This document shows, one piece after another, positions 30,051-38,964 of a DNA stretch of 64,000 nt. Below the pieces are notes generated by a model, which made no database searches, was not told the origin of the DNA, and saw nothing but the letters and a program-made list of their open reading frames with translations. The DNA lies in assembly GCF_035946055.1 (NCBI RefSeq), contig NZ_CP108364.1, positions 6,076,001 to 6,140,000 on the forward strand, in the 5' to 3' direction. A program made the position numbers and the translations under genes. The DNA comes from Streptomyces sp. NBC_01341 (lineage in GTDB: Bacteria > Actinomycetota > Actinomycetes > Streptomycetales > Streptomycetaceae). The stretch's first letter is position 1. Each line of letters opens with the position of its first letter.

Positions 30051-32456
30051 TCACCGCATCCGGCCGAAGCTCTCCCTGACCCGGCGCGCGTCGCGCAGCC
30101 GCTGTTCGTACGTCGCACCCACGGCGAGCAGCAGCAGCCCGGCGAGCGCCGGGGGCGCCCAGCGGGGGAGCGCGTCGAACACCTGCACCACGTGCGGCGC
30201 GAGCTCGTGCAGCCCGTCCAGGGCCAGCACCGCACCGCCCAGCACCAGGGGTGCCTGCAGCCGCCCGCGCGCCCCGGCCAGGGTCACCGCCAGCGCGGCG
30301 ATCCCCAGCAGCAGGGGCCGCAGCCAGTGCGGATCGGACCAGGCCACGACGAGACTCGGCACCAACGTCATGGACAGGGCGGGGCCGTAGGTCACCCAGG
30401 AGGAGGCGGCAGGGTCCCTGCGGCGGCGCAGGTGTCCCACCGCGAACGCCGCCACCGACACCGGCAGGGTGTATGCCTCCGGGTCCGACACCCCGGACGC
30501 CGCCAGCCGCACCCACGCCGCGGACACGAACAGGACTGCCGCGACGTACCCCGCCACGGGCCGGCGCTCCGGCCGCAGCGCCGTCGCGGCTGCCAGCACC
30601 CCGCACAGGCCGAGGATCAGCGCCAGGACCGGCGGCTCCGTCAGCGCGAGCCCGACGGCCGCTACCGCGCCGAAGGCACCGGCCGCCTCCACGGACGCCC
30701 CCGTCGCCGGCTGCCGCAGCCTTCCCCCGAGGAACACCGTCACCGCCGTCACCACCAGCAGGATCGGGGCCGTGTGCGGGGCACTCCAGCCCAGCGAGGC
30801 CCCCACCGCGGCGGCCACCGCGATCGCGGTCAGCACCGAACCGCAGGCGAGCAGCGACTGGACGGCCGGTACCCGGGACCTGGCCGCCCCCGCCGCGAGG
30901 AGCACCGTCAGGCTCCCGAAGACCGCGTAGGTCGCGGGTTCGGCCGCGAGGCCCAGCAGTCCGGTGCTTGCCGCACCCACCAGCGCGCACACGAGCCAGG
31001 TCACCGCGAGGACATCCGCCCGCCGCCGCACCGCGAGGGCCAGCAGCGACGCGGTCAGCGACAGCTCGGCGACCACGGCCACCCCGTACGGCATGTCCGT
31101 CACCGCGAGCAGCGCCAGGACCGACGCCCAGCCCAGGACCGATGCGGAGGCCCCCGCCGCCCGCCGGCCGCCCCTGGGGAGGGCCACGGGCCACCTGACG
31201 TGCAGCACGGCCGTCAGGACCGCGGCCGTGGCGAGCACCACCGGGACCGCTGCAGACGAAGGCCAGGGAGCCGGGAATCCGAGAGCGGCCCGGAAACCGT
31301 CCGGCGCCCCCGTCCAGATGTCCGTGAGAAGGGACACCGGCCCCAGGAGCGCGGCGACGACCACGGGCGACGCCCACAGCACCGCGGCGGCCACGACCGC
31401 GGCCGACGCCGTCAGGACACCCCGGAGCACCGGCCGCGGAACCGGGAGCCGGAGAGCCACCGCCGGACCGGCACCGCACACCAGGTACGCGACCACCGCC
31501 CAGTCCCACGGCAGCGGCGTACGCAGCACGCCGCCGACCGCGGCCACCACCGCCAGACCTGCGACGGCGCCTGCCGGCACCGCCGTGCCCCTCGGTGCGC
31601 GCCAGGCCCCCACCAGCGCGACCGCCGCACCGGCCAGCAGCAACGCACCCGCGCCCGCCGCCTCCACGGCGCCGTCGGACGTCACGGACAGCCCCAGGCC
31701 CAGCGCGAGTGCGATCGGTCCCGTGAGCCACGCGCCGACGCTCGCGGTGATCCGCACCGCCGTACCCCGGCCCCACAGGGCCACCGCGACGTCCGCCGCC
31801 GCCGTCACCGCGAGCGCCCAGCCGAAGCCCGTCGCGGACGCCCCCGCCGCCCACGCGGTCAGCACCAGCGGCAACTGCCCGGCCGCCACGGCCGAGGGGA
31901 GCGGTACCCGGAGGCGGCCGAGCAGGAGCCCGTACGCCGTCCACGCCGCGGCCAGCACCGCGGACGCGACCGCCGCGAAGGCGAGCCCGTCCGTGTCCGG
32001 CGCCGCCACGGCGTGCAGGGCGAACGCGTCCAGCGCCGTCAGCACGAGGGCGAGCGCGGCTACCGACTCCGCCGTCGCGGGCAGCCGGCGGCCCAGCAGC
32101 AGAGCGGGCGCCACCAAGGCTCCCGCGGTCACCGCCGCCAGCACGGCCGAACGGCCGGCGATCCCCATCTCGCCCCAGCTGAACAGGGTGAACGCGATCG
32201 CCGCGACGGTCAGCAGCAGCCCACCGAGGACCAGCAGCACGTTCTGGACACCGTGCGCGGGTGTGGCGGGCTGGGCGGAGGGCCGGGGAACGGGCCGGGC
32301 GGCAGGTGCCGGGAAGGCCGGCGGACCGGCCGGCGTGCGCAGCACGTTCACCAGCCAGGCCCGGCGGTTCAGCAGCTGCAGACGGCGGGCGTCCAGCCGG
32401 GCCAGTTCGTGATCGAGGAGGGCCAATTCCTCGGCGGGTGGCGGCACATGTGTCAT
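30051..32456 (-). CDS. Large polytopic membrane protein, unknown function
   Basis: An 801-residue protein. The first 35 residues form a short coiled helix (EELALLDHELARLDARRLQ), then a Pro/Ala linker, then some 20 or more hydrophobic segments of Ala/Val/Leu running to the C-terminus, which is basic (TYEQRLRDARRVRESFGR). No transporter motif is visible. It resembles the long Ala-rich membrane proteins annotated by a SCO7613-type C-terminal domain. ATG 32456 is selected because the helical segment begins there. It lies on the strand opposite to the two flanking tRNA-Val genes. Confidence 0.75.
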   Translation of the reverse strand: MTHVPPPAEELALLDHELARLDARRLQLLNRRAWLVNVLRTPAGPPAFPAPAARPVPRPSAQPATPAHGVQNVLLVLGGLLLTVAAIAFTLFSWGEMGIAGRSAVLAAVTAGALVAPALLLGRRLPATAESVAALALVLTALDAFALHAVAAPDTDGLAFAAVASAVLAAAWTAYGLLLGRLRVPLPSAVAAGQLPLVLTAWAAGASATGFGWALAVTAAADVAVALWGRGTAVRITASVGAWLTGPIALALGLGLSVTSDGAVEAAGAGALLLAGAAVALVGAWRAPRGTAVPAGAVAGLAVVAAVGGVLRTPLPWDWAVVAYLVCGAGPAVALRLPVPRPVLRGVLTASAAVVAAAVLWASPVVVAALLGPVSLLTDIWTGAPDGFRAALGFPAPWPSSAAVPVVLATAAVLTAVLHVRWPVALPRGGRRAAGASASVLGWASVLALLAVTDMPYGVAVVAELSLTASLLALAVRRRADVLAVTWLVCALVGAASTGLLGLAAEPATYAVFGSLTVLLAAGAARSRVPAVQSLLACGSVLTAIAVAAAVGASLGWSAPHTAPILLVVTAVTVFLGGRLRQPATGASVEAAGAFGAVAAVGLALTEPPVLALILGLCGVLAAATALRPERRPVAGYVAAVLFVSAAWVRLAASGVSDPEAYTLPVSVAAFAVGHLRRRRDPAASSWVTYGPALSMTLVPSLVVAWSDPHWLRPLLLGIAALAVTLAGARGRLQAPLVLGGAVLALDGLHELAPHVVQVFDALPRWAPPALAGLLLLAVGATYEQRLRDARRVRESFGRMR

Positions 32457-32571
32457 GCAGGCGAGTGTGGCGGTGGCCACACCCGCGCACATGGGTCCGG
32501 ATACTCAGTTCCGCCACTGAGTAGGAGTTTGAACCCGGGGTGCCGGGCCCTGTATGGTTCAACCCGTTCCC

Positions 32572-32643
32572 GGGCGATTAGCTCAGTGGGAGAGCGCTTC
32601 GTTCACACCGAAGAGGTCACTGGTTCGAAACCAGTATCGCCCA
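32572..32643 (+). tRNA. tRNA-Val(CAC), copy 2
   Basis: It differs from copy 1 in one base of the T-loop (TTCGAAA in place of TTCGAAC) but has the same anticodon CAC and acceptor stem. Its promoter region is shared with the divergent 801-residue membrane gene. Confidence 0.95.
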
Positions 32644-32652
32644 CCCGGGAAG

Positions 32653-32685
32653 AGCCGGTCCGTCAGCATCACCGACGGACCGGCT
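32653..32685 (+). terminator. Terminator after tRNA-Val copy 2
   Basis: AGCCGGTCCGTC (32653-32664) pairs perfectly with GACGGACCGGCT (32674-32685) and is followed by TTTCG. It also stands at the end of the leftward exonuclease gene. Confidence 0.85.
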
Positions 32686-32703
32686 TTCGCGTGCCGGGCC
32701 CGG

Positions 32704-33429
32704 TCAGGCCGCGGCCGGCAGCGCCGGACGCAGCGGCCAGGCCGGGTCCACCGTCTCAGGCGTACCGCTCTTCTCGAACCACGCCTGCAGACCCCGGGCC
32801 TGCGCCGCGTGCCACACCGCCTGGAGCGAGTGGACCTCGGCGGCCGACAGCCGCTCCAGCCGGGTGGAGAACCGCCGCCCCACCGCGCGGACCAGCTCCA
32901 GGGACGCCGCCGCGTCGGCGGCCGCGTCGTGCGCCCCGTCGAGCGTCACCCCGTACAGCTCGCAGAGGTCCTTCAGCGTACGGCGCCCCTTGCGGTAGCG
33001 GTCCAGATGCTTGTCCAGCACCCGCGGATCGAGCACGCACAGCGGCGCGTTGCCCAGATAGGCGGCCAGCGAGGAGGCGCGGTGACGCCTCAGCTCCCGG
33101 TCGAGCAGCGTCAGATCGAACGGCGCGTTCATCACGACCAGCGGCCGGCCCGTCGCGCACTGCTCGGCCAGGGACCTGGCTATCTCCTCGACCACCGGTG
33201 CGGGCCACCGGCCGTTGCGCTGGAGATGGTCGTCGGTCAGCCCGTGGATCCCGGTGGCGCCGGGCGGCACCGGGATCCCCGGATTGACCAGCCATCGTGT
33301 GACGCGCAGCCGCCCGCCGGCCGCGTCCTGGACGACCAGGGAGGCCGAGACGATCCGGTCCTCCTCGACATCCACGCCTGTCGTCTCGGTGTCAAAAGCC
33401 GCCAGCGGCCCCTCGAACCAATGCATCAT
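32704..33429 (-). CDS. DEDDh 3'-5' exonuclease (DnaQ-like)
   Basis: A 241-residue exonuclease of the DnaQ/epsilon superfamily. The Exo I motif is FDTETTGVD, Exo II is NAPFDLTLLDRE, and Exo III has the His-x4-Asp (AHDAAADA). The catalytic DEDDh set is therefore complete. The C-terminal 70 residues are an added helical part with a Trp-rich end. The first of two adjacent ATGs (33429) has GAGGAG at a good distance. Candidate roles are DNA proofreading-like repair or RNA trimming; the substrate is not known. Confidence 0.88.
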   Translation of the reverse strand: MMHWFEGPLAAFDTETTGVDVEEDRIVSASLVVQDAAGGRLRVTRWLVNPGIPVPPGATGIHGLTDDHLQRNGRWPAPVVEEIARSLAEQCATGRPLVVMNAPFDLTLLDRELRRHRASSLAAYLGNAPLCVLDPRVLDKHLDRYRKGRRTLKDLCELYGVTLDGAHDAAADAAASLELVRAVGRRFSTRLERLSAAEVHSLQAVWHAAQARGLQAWFEKSGTPETVDPAWPLRPALPAAA

Positions 33430-33623
33430 CCCCGAACTCCTCGCACCGGCTTGGCAGATGGCGGGAATACTCCGCCCGATTCGGTGATACCCGCGCCCTA
33501 TGCCTGATACGCCGTTTACGGCACCTCTCCTGCGGTGACAACACAAGTGACGGGCAAGGAAGTTGACCAGCCCGTCAGCGGAGACCGGGCAACCGGTCGG
33601 CACAGCCCGGAAGGCACGGAGCC

Positions 33624-34223
33624 ATGGCGCTCGCGCAGCCGAACCCAGGGAGTCCCGCCCGCACCGAGGACCACGGGGGAAAGCCGCCGTCGCAACGGAA
33701 CACACCACCGCTGCGCGGCACACTCGCCACCACCGCCTGCATGGAGACCCTCCAGGTGGGCTACCTCCACGCCGTGGCCGCCGCGGCGGGCTGCTCGCTC
33801 TCGCAGCCCTTCCCCGACAACGGCATCGACTGGCACGTCAGCCACGGCGCGCCCGACCACACCGTCGACGACGAAGTGACCGTCAAGGTGCAGCTCAAAT
33901 GCACCTACCAGATCCCCCCGCACCCGCCCGGCGCCGCCTTCTCCTTCACCCTCGACAACGCACACCTGGTGAAACTCGCGCGCACGCCCGTGTCGGTGCA
34001 CAAGATCCTGGTCGTGATGCTCGTCCCCCGCAGCCAGGACGACTGGCTGCGGGCCGGGCACGAACGGCTCGACCTGCGCCACTGCTGCTACTGGACGAAT
34101 CTGGCCGGCCACCCGGTGACGGGCCGGTACAGGACCACTGTGCGCATCCCGACCTCGCGGATCTTCGACGACCGCGCACTCTGCGAGATCATGGCCCGGG
34201 TCGGGGCGGGAGGGAGACCCTGA
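33624..34223 (+). CDS. DUF4365 protein with PD-(D/E)xK nuclease-like motif
   Basis: A 199-residue protein. The core matches DUF4365: Glu41 in METLQVGYL, Asp69 in NGID, and the Q-L-K at 90-92 in VKVQLKCT, the arrangement E...D...(E/Q)xK of the restriction-endonuclease fold. The active-site acidic residue in the last motif is Gln, as in some PD-(D/E)xK enzymes. The C-terminal half contains KILVVMLVPRSQDDW and CCYWTNLAG. It overlaps the next gene by one base (TGATG), so the two are cotranslated. Whether it cuts nucleic acid is not shown. Confidence 0.75.
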   Translation: MALAQPNPGSPARTEDHGGKPPSQRNTPPLRGTLATTACMETLQVGYLHAVAAAAGCSLSQPFPDNGIDWHVSHGAPDHTVDDEVTVKVQLKCTYQIPPHPPGAAFSFTLDNAHLVKLARTPVSVHKILVVMLVPRSQDDWLRAGHERLDLRHCCYWTNLAGHPVTGRYRTTVRIPTSRIFDDRALCEIMARVGAGGRP

Positions 34224-35515
34224 TGCACCGGTCGATGAACGAGCCCACCGGAGGAACGCCCCCGGCGGGCACGCGGACGCACCCGTACGCCGACGACCCG
34301 GACAGCCGCTCGCACGCGGACGGGCCCGGCCCCGTTCCGTACGCGGAAGCGGATCCCGGACCCGGACCCGACCCCGGGCAGGTCGACCCCGCCGTCCTCG
34401 GCGCCCTGCTGCTGCGGCACGGGTGGCGGCGGCGCGGAGGCGCTCAGGGACGCTACGGCCGTTGGACCCCGCCCGGCCCGGCGGCCTCCGGCACGAGTCT
34501 CCTCGTCCCGGACACCACCGGCTTCCCCGACAGCGTGGACCTGCTCGCCGAAGCGCTCACCGCCCTCACCCGCAGCGCCGATCCGTCGGCCCGGGAGATC
34601 CTCGTCGCGCTCACCGTGCCCAGTGACGAGATCCGCTGGTGGCGGGACGTGCCCGAAGGGACCCCGGGCGCCGCGGACTGGACCGGCGCGGACCAACTGT
34701 GCACGGCCGCACGGCAGATACTGCTCGCCGGGGCCCTGGCCGTGCGCGGCAGGGCCGGCTACCACGGCGCACGCCACCGCAGGAAGGCGCGGACGGCGCT
34801 CGACGGCACCCTCGTCGGGCCCGCCCCCGGAGGCCGCGGCCTCACCGCCTTCGTGCCCGTCGCCCGGGGCCGGGACGTCGCCGTACAGCTCTACGCGGCG
34901 CTGCACGCCACCCGGGAGGCGGTCGACTATCAGCGCGCCACCGGCGGGATGGAGGCCTTCGACGCGGGTGTGGCCGCCGGGGTCAGCCGCGAGCTGACCG
35001 AGGCGGTCGTGGCGCTGGTCAGGGGGGCCGAGGGTGCCGGGATCACCCTGGCCTGGTCGCCGGCCGCCGGGACCCCGCCGGGCTGCCCCCCGAGCCCCGA
35101 GCCCGTCGAGTTCTCACCCGGCGACCTGCCCGCGCTCCGCCTGGCAGGCGTCCGCTACCTCCGCGACGAGCCCGCCGTTCCCGTACGCATCACCGGAGCC
35201 GTCGTCCGGCTGCGGCGCCCGGGGCCACGCGGGCCCGGGGTCGTGCGCCTGCGGGTGCTCGCGGGAGCCGAGGTCGCGCACGTACGGATCGAACTCGACG
35301 AGGAGGCCTACCGGATCGCGGGCCACGCCCACCTGGTGGGACTGCCGCTGCGGGTGGAGGGCAGACTCGAGAACCGGGGCGGATTCCGCCGTCTGACGGG
35401 TGCCTCGCAGGTCGCGCCGGTGCACGTGGACGAAGCGGAGCGGGACCGGCTCATGAAGTCGCTCCACGGACATGTCGACTTCTTCGAGGAGGCCTGCTCG
35501 GCGGACGAGGAGTAG
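34223..35515 (+). CDS. Unknown protein paired with the DUF4365 gene
   Basis: A 430-residue soluble protein. The first 60 residues are Pro/Asp/Gly-rich, then a domain beginning VDPAVLGALLLRHGWRRRG, a helical middle (CTAARQILLAGALAVRGRA, LYAALHATREAVDYQ) and a C-terminal all-beta part from about residue 325 (VPVRITGAVVRLRRP, VRLRVLAGAEVAHVRIELDE, GLPLRVEGRLEN) that resembles an OB-like fold. I do not recognise the family. It begins inside the stop of the DUF4365 gene, so the two products probably work together. Confidence 0.7.
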   Translation: MHRSMNEPTGGTPPAGTRTHPYADDPDSRSHADGPGPVPYAEADPGPGPDPGQVDPAVLGALLLRHGWRRRGGAQGRYGRWTPPGPAASGTSLLVPDTTGFPDSVDLLAEALTALTRSADPSAREILVALTVPSDEIRWWRDVPEGTPGAADWTGADQLCTAARQILLAGALAVRGRAGYHGARHRRKARTALDGTLVGPAPGGRGLTAFVPVARGRDVAVQLYAALHATREAVDYQRATGGMEAFDAGVAAGVSRELTEAVVALVRGAEGAGITLAWSPAAGTPPGCPPSPEPVEFSPGDLPALRLAGVRYLRDEPAVPVRITGAVVRLRRPGPRGPGVVRLRVLAGAEVAHVRIELDEEAYRIAGHAHLVGLPLRVEGRLENRGGFRRLTGASQVAPVHVDEAERDRLMKSLHGHVDFFEEACSADEE

Positions 35516-35613
35516 CCCCGGGTATCCCTTTCGCGTCGAGGGCCCCCGGCTCGGTACGATCGCTGTTGCGCGCGCAGAGGAAAGCGGCGTACCCCCTCAG
35601 TCAGGAGAGACCG

Positions 35614-37590
35614 GTGTCAGACGTCCGTGTGATCATCCAACGCGATTCCGAGCGGGAAGAGCACGTGGTGACGACGGGCACGACGGCCGCCGAACTCTTC
35701 CCCGGGCAGCGCACCGTCGTCGCCGCACGGGTCGACGGCGAACTCCGGGACCTGGCGTACGCGCTCAAGGACGGCGAGGTCGTCGAGCCCGTCGAGATCT
35801 CCTCCGAGGACGGCCTCGACATCCTTCGGCACTCCACCGCGCACGTGATGGCGCAGGCCGTGCAGGAGCTGCACCCCGAGGCCAAGCTGGGCATCGGCCC
35901 GCCGGTCAAGGGCGGCTTCTACTACGACTTCGACGTCGAGAAGCCGTTCACGCCCGAGGACCTCAAGGCCATCGAGAAGAAGATGCAGGAGATCCAGAAG
36001 CGGGGGCAGCGGTTCTCCCGCCGGGTCGTCAGCGACGAGGCCGCCCGCGAGGAGCTCGCGGACGAGCCGTACAAGCTGGAGCTCATCGGCATCAAGGGGT
36101 CCGCGTCCTCGGACGACGGCGCGGACGTCGAGGTGGGCGGCGCCGAGCTGACCATCTACGACAACATCGACGCGAAGACCGGCGAGCTGTGCTGGAAGGA
36201 TCTGTGCCGTGGTCCGCACCTGCCGACCACCCGGTTCATCCCGGCGTTCAAGCTGATGCGGAACGCGGCGGCGTACTGGCGCGGCAGCGAGAAGAACCCC
36301 ATGCTCCAGCGCATCTACGGCACCGCCTGGCCCACCAAGGACGAGCTCAAGGCGCACCTGGAGTTCCTGGAGGAGGCCGCCAAGCGCGACCACCGCAAGC
36401 TCGGCAACGAGCTGGACCTCTTCTCCTTCCCCGACGAGATCGGTCCCGGCCTCGCCGTCTTCCACCCCAAGGGCGGCGTCATCCGCCGGGCCATGGAGGA
36501 CTACTCGCGGCGCCGCCACGAGGAGGAGGGCTACGAGTTCGTCTACAGCCCCCACGCGACCAAGGGCAAGCTCTTCGAGAAGTCCGGCCACCTGGACTGG
36601 TACGCCGACGGCATGTACCCGCCCATGCAGCTCGACGACGGGGTGGACTACTACCTCAAGCCGATGAACTGCCCCATGCACAACCTGATCTTCGACGCGC
36701 GCGGGCGCTCCTACCGTGAGCTCCCGCTGCGGCTGTTCGAGTTCGGCACGGTGTACCGCTACGAGAAGTCGGGTGTCGTCCACGGGCTGACCCGCTCGCG
36801 CGGTTTCACCCAGGACGACGCGCACATCTACTGCACCCGTGAGCAGATGGCCGAGGAGCTGGACCGGACGCTCACCTTCGTCCTGAACCTCCTGCGCGAC
36901 TACGGCCTGACCGACTTCTACCTGGAGCTCTCCACCAAGGACCCGGAGAAGTACGTCGGCTCGGACGAGACCTGGGCGGAGGCCACCGAGACGCTGCGGC
37001 AGGTCGCCGAGAAGCAGGGACTCCCGCTGGTCCCGGACCCGGGCGGCGCCGCGTTCTACGGCCCGAAGATCTCGGTGCAGTGCAAGGACGCCATCGGCCG
37101 GACCTGGCAGATGTCGACCGTGCAGCTCGACTTCAACCTGCCGGAGCGCTTCGACCTGGAGTACACCGGCCCGGACGGCACCAAGCAGCGCCCGGTCATG
37201 ATCCACCGTGCGCTGTTCGGTTCCATCGAGCGCTTCTTCGCGGTGCTGCTGGAGCACTACGCCGGGGCCTTCCCGGTCTGGCTCGCCCCGGTCCAGGCCG
37301 TCGGCATCCCGATCGGTGACGCCCACATCCCCTACCTGCAGGAGTTCGCCGCGAAGGCGCGCAAGCAGGGGCTGCGGGTGGACGTGGACTCCTCGTCCGA
37401 CCGGATGCAGAAGAAGATCCGCAACCAGCAGAAGGCCAAGGTGCCCTTCATGATCATCGCTGGTGACGAGGACATGGCCAACGGTGCCGTCTCCTTCCGC
37501 TACCGCGACGGTTCGCAGGAGAACGGCATTCCGGTCGACGAGGCCATCGCCAAGATCGCGAAGGCCGTCGAGGACCGCGTCCAGGTCTGA
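35614..37590 (+). CDS. thrS: Threonine-tRNA ligase
   Basis: A 658-residue class II synthetase of normal length. It has an N-terminal TGS domain (VIIQRDSEREEHV), an editing domain with HSTAHVMAQAV, the zinc ligands MNCPMH, DDAHIYC and PVMIHRALFG, and motif 2 in RYEKSGVVHGL. The C-terminal 110 residues form the anticodon-binding domain. GTG 35614 follows AGGAGAG and starts the TGS domain. The upstream region shows no T-box stem I or AGGGUGG-like core. It heads the block also found in M. tuberculosis (thrS-HIT-pgsA). Confidence 0.97.
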   Translation: MSDVRVIIQRDSEREEHVVTTGTTAAELFPGQRTVVAARVDGELRDLAYALKDGEVVEPVEISSEDGLDILRHSTAHVMAQAVQELHPEAKLGIGPPVKGGFYYDFDVEKPFTPEDLKAIEKKMQEIQKRGQRFSRRVVSDEAAREELADEPYKLELIGIKGSASSDDGADVEVGGAELTIYDNIDAKTGELCWKDLCRGPHLPTTRFIPAFKLMRNAAAYWRGSEKNPMLQRIYGTAWPTKDELKAHLEFLEEAAKRDHRKLGNELDLFSFPDEIGPGLAVFHPKGGVIRRAMEDYSRRRHEEEGYEFVYSPHATKGKLFEKSGHLDWYADGMYPPMQLDDGVDYYLKPMNCPMHNLIFDARGRSYRELPLRLFEFGTVYRYEKSGVVHGLTRSRGFTQDDAHIYCTREQMAEELDRTLTFVLNLLRDYGLTDFYLELSTKDPEKYVGSDETWAEATETLRQVAEKQGLPLVPDPGGAAFYGPKISVQCKDAIGRTWQMSTVQLDFNLPERFDLEYTGPDGTKQRPVMIHRALFGSIERFFAVLLEHYAGAFPVWLAPVQAVGIPIGDAHIPYLQEFAAKARKQGLRVDVDSSSDRMQKKIRNQQKAKVPFMIIAGDEDMANGAVSFRYRDGSQENGIPVDEAIAKIAKAVEDRVQV

Positions 37591-37598
37591 TCCGTGCC

Positions 37599-37644
37599 GA
37601 GAAGGGCCCCCGGAGAGCTACGCGCCCTCCGGGGGCCCCTTCTC
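37599..37644. terminator. Terminator between thrS and K+ channel gene
   Basis: A 17-base arm at 37599-37615 (starting GAGAAGGGCCCC) pairs with 37627-37644, with one bulged C. The right arm lies within the last codons of the leftward channel gene, whose KGPPEGA tail is partly encoded by the hairpin. Confidence 0.75.
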
Positions 37645-38295
37645 GTCCTCCCGCTTGAAGACCTGCAGCAGCCACGACGAGAACGACCCCGTCACCGCGC
37701 CCAGCAGCGCCAGCCCGCACGCCATGAGGCCGACCGCGATGACCCGGCCGCCGAAGGTGACCGGAACCGCGTCGCCGTAGCCCACCGTGGTCAGCGTCGC
37801 GCACGCCCACCACACCGAGTCCCCGAACGTACGGATCGACGCCCCCGGCGCGTCGTGCTCCTGGTAGTAGACCGCGAGCGCCGCCGAGAAACCGAGCAGG
37901 ACGGCCGTGAGACTCGCGTACGCCATCACCCGGGCGTACAGGCTCAGCCTGGGCTGTTCGCGTCGCTTCTGGACCGCTGTGTAGACCTGGACCATGCGCA
38001 GGGGCCGGAGCAGTGGCAGCAGCAGGACGATCGTGTCGAGCCAGTGGACGCGTACGAAATGCCTGCCCAGGCCGCTGAGCCGGAGCCTCGTCGCGTAGTC
38101 CGCGGCGAAGAGCAGCCAGGTCGCGCAGACCAGGGCGAGGGCGAGGTCGCGCAAAGGGCCCGCGTCGTGCGGGGCCAGGACGCGGACCGCGTAACCGATG
38201 AGGAAGAGCACGGCCGCGACGAAGAGCGGTACCTCCGTGCGCTGCTCCCATTCCAGGAGCCGTGGCGGGACGGTGGCCGGGGGGCGGTCGGTCAT
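37618..38295 (-). CDS. Two-pore-type potassium channel protein
   Basis: A 225-residue voltage-gated-like ion channel. There are four predicted helices before the pore (RTEVPLFVAAVLFLIGYAV, LRDLALALVCATWLLFAAD, LDTIVLLLPLLRPLR and YASLTAVLLGFSAALAVYY), the selectivity filter TTVGYGD, and a last helix (VIAVGLMACGLALLGAVTG). The C-terminus is short and charged, with no RCK domain. It is transcribed towards thrS and its stop codon is embedded in the shared terminator hairpin. ATG 38295 (MTDRPPATV) was selected over longer upstream options. Confidence 0.88.
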   Translation of the reverse strand: MTDRPPATVPPRLLEWEQRTEVPLFVAAVLFLIGYAVRVLAPHDAGPLRDLALALVCATWLLFAADYATRLRLSGLGRHFVRVHWLDTIVLLLPLLRPLRMVQVYTAVQKRREQPRLSLYARVMAYASLTAVLLGFSAALAVYYQEHDAPGASIRTFGDSVWWACATLTTVGYGDAVPVTFGGRVIAVGLMACGLALLGAVTGSFSSWLLQVFKREDEKGPPEGA

Positions 38296-38361
38296 TGAGC
38301 CAGCATCCCGGTGCGCCCGCCGGGTCGGCCCCGGCGACACGCGCGGCGGGAGTGACGCAAT

Positions 38362-38934
38362 ATGCTGACGGGCATGACGAGTGAGCCGGAGCACCAGATC
38401 GGAGTGGGGACGCCCGACGCGTTCCAGCGCCTGTGGACGCCCCATCGGATGGCCTACATCCAGGGTGAGAACAAGCCGAGCGGGCCGGGGTCCGGGGACG
38501 GCTGTCCGTTCTGCGTGATCCCGTCGAAGTCGGACGAGGACGGGCTCATCGTCGCCCGCGGCGAGAAGGTCTACGCCGTGCTCAACCTGTACCCCTACAA
38601 CGGCGGGCACCTCATGGTGGTGCCGTACCGGCACGTCGCCGACTACACGGAGCTGGACGGTGCCGAGACGGCCGAACTGGCCGACTTCACCAAACGGGCC
38701 ATGGTCGCGCTGCGGGCGGCCTCGGGTGCTCACGGCTTCAACATCGGGATGAACCAGGGAGCCGAGGCAGGAGCGGGCATCGCCGCCCACCTGCACCAGC
38801 ACGTGGTGCCCCGATGGGGCGGGGACACCAACTTCATGCCGGTCGTCGGGCACACCAAGGTGCTGCCTCAGCTGCTCGGGGACACCCGGACGATGCTGGC
38901 CGGCGTATGGCCGGCCGAGCTCCCGTCCGTCTGA
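38362..38934 (+). CDS. HIT-family hydrolase (Ap4A phosphorylase-like)
   Basis: A 190-residue histidine-triad protein. The triad is HLHQHVVP, and a DGCPFC pair near residue 45 suggests zinc binding. The closest match known to me is mycobacterial Rv2613c, a diadenosine-tetraphosphate phosphorylase, also next to thrS and pgsA. ATG 38362 has GGGAG nine bases upstream. TATGCT at 38361-38366 is exactly seven bases before a second in-frame ATG at 38374, so a leaderless start at 38374 is a realistic alternative. Confidence 0.88.
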   Translation: MLTGMTSEPEHQIGVGTPDAFQRLWTPHRMAYIQGENKPSGPGSGDGCPFCVIPSKSDEDGLIVARGEKVYAVLNLYPYNGGHLMVVPYRHVADYTELDGAETAELADFTKRAMVALRAASGAHGFNIGMNQGAEAGAGIAAHLHQHVVPRWGGDTNFMPVVGHTKVLPQLLGDTRTMLAGVWPAELPSV

Positions 38935-38964
38935 GCACCGTCCGCACCCGGCGCCCCGAGGAGC

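Noticed and set aside
30192..33287. A 1031-codon plus-strand open frame opposite the 801-residue membrane protein
   Set aside because: It runs straight through the tRNA-Val gene at 32572 and reads as Arg/Gly/His-rich sequence with no domain.
35516..35613. T-box leader for thrS
   Set aside because: Only 98 bp are available and there is no specifier-loop stem or T-box core sequence.
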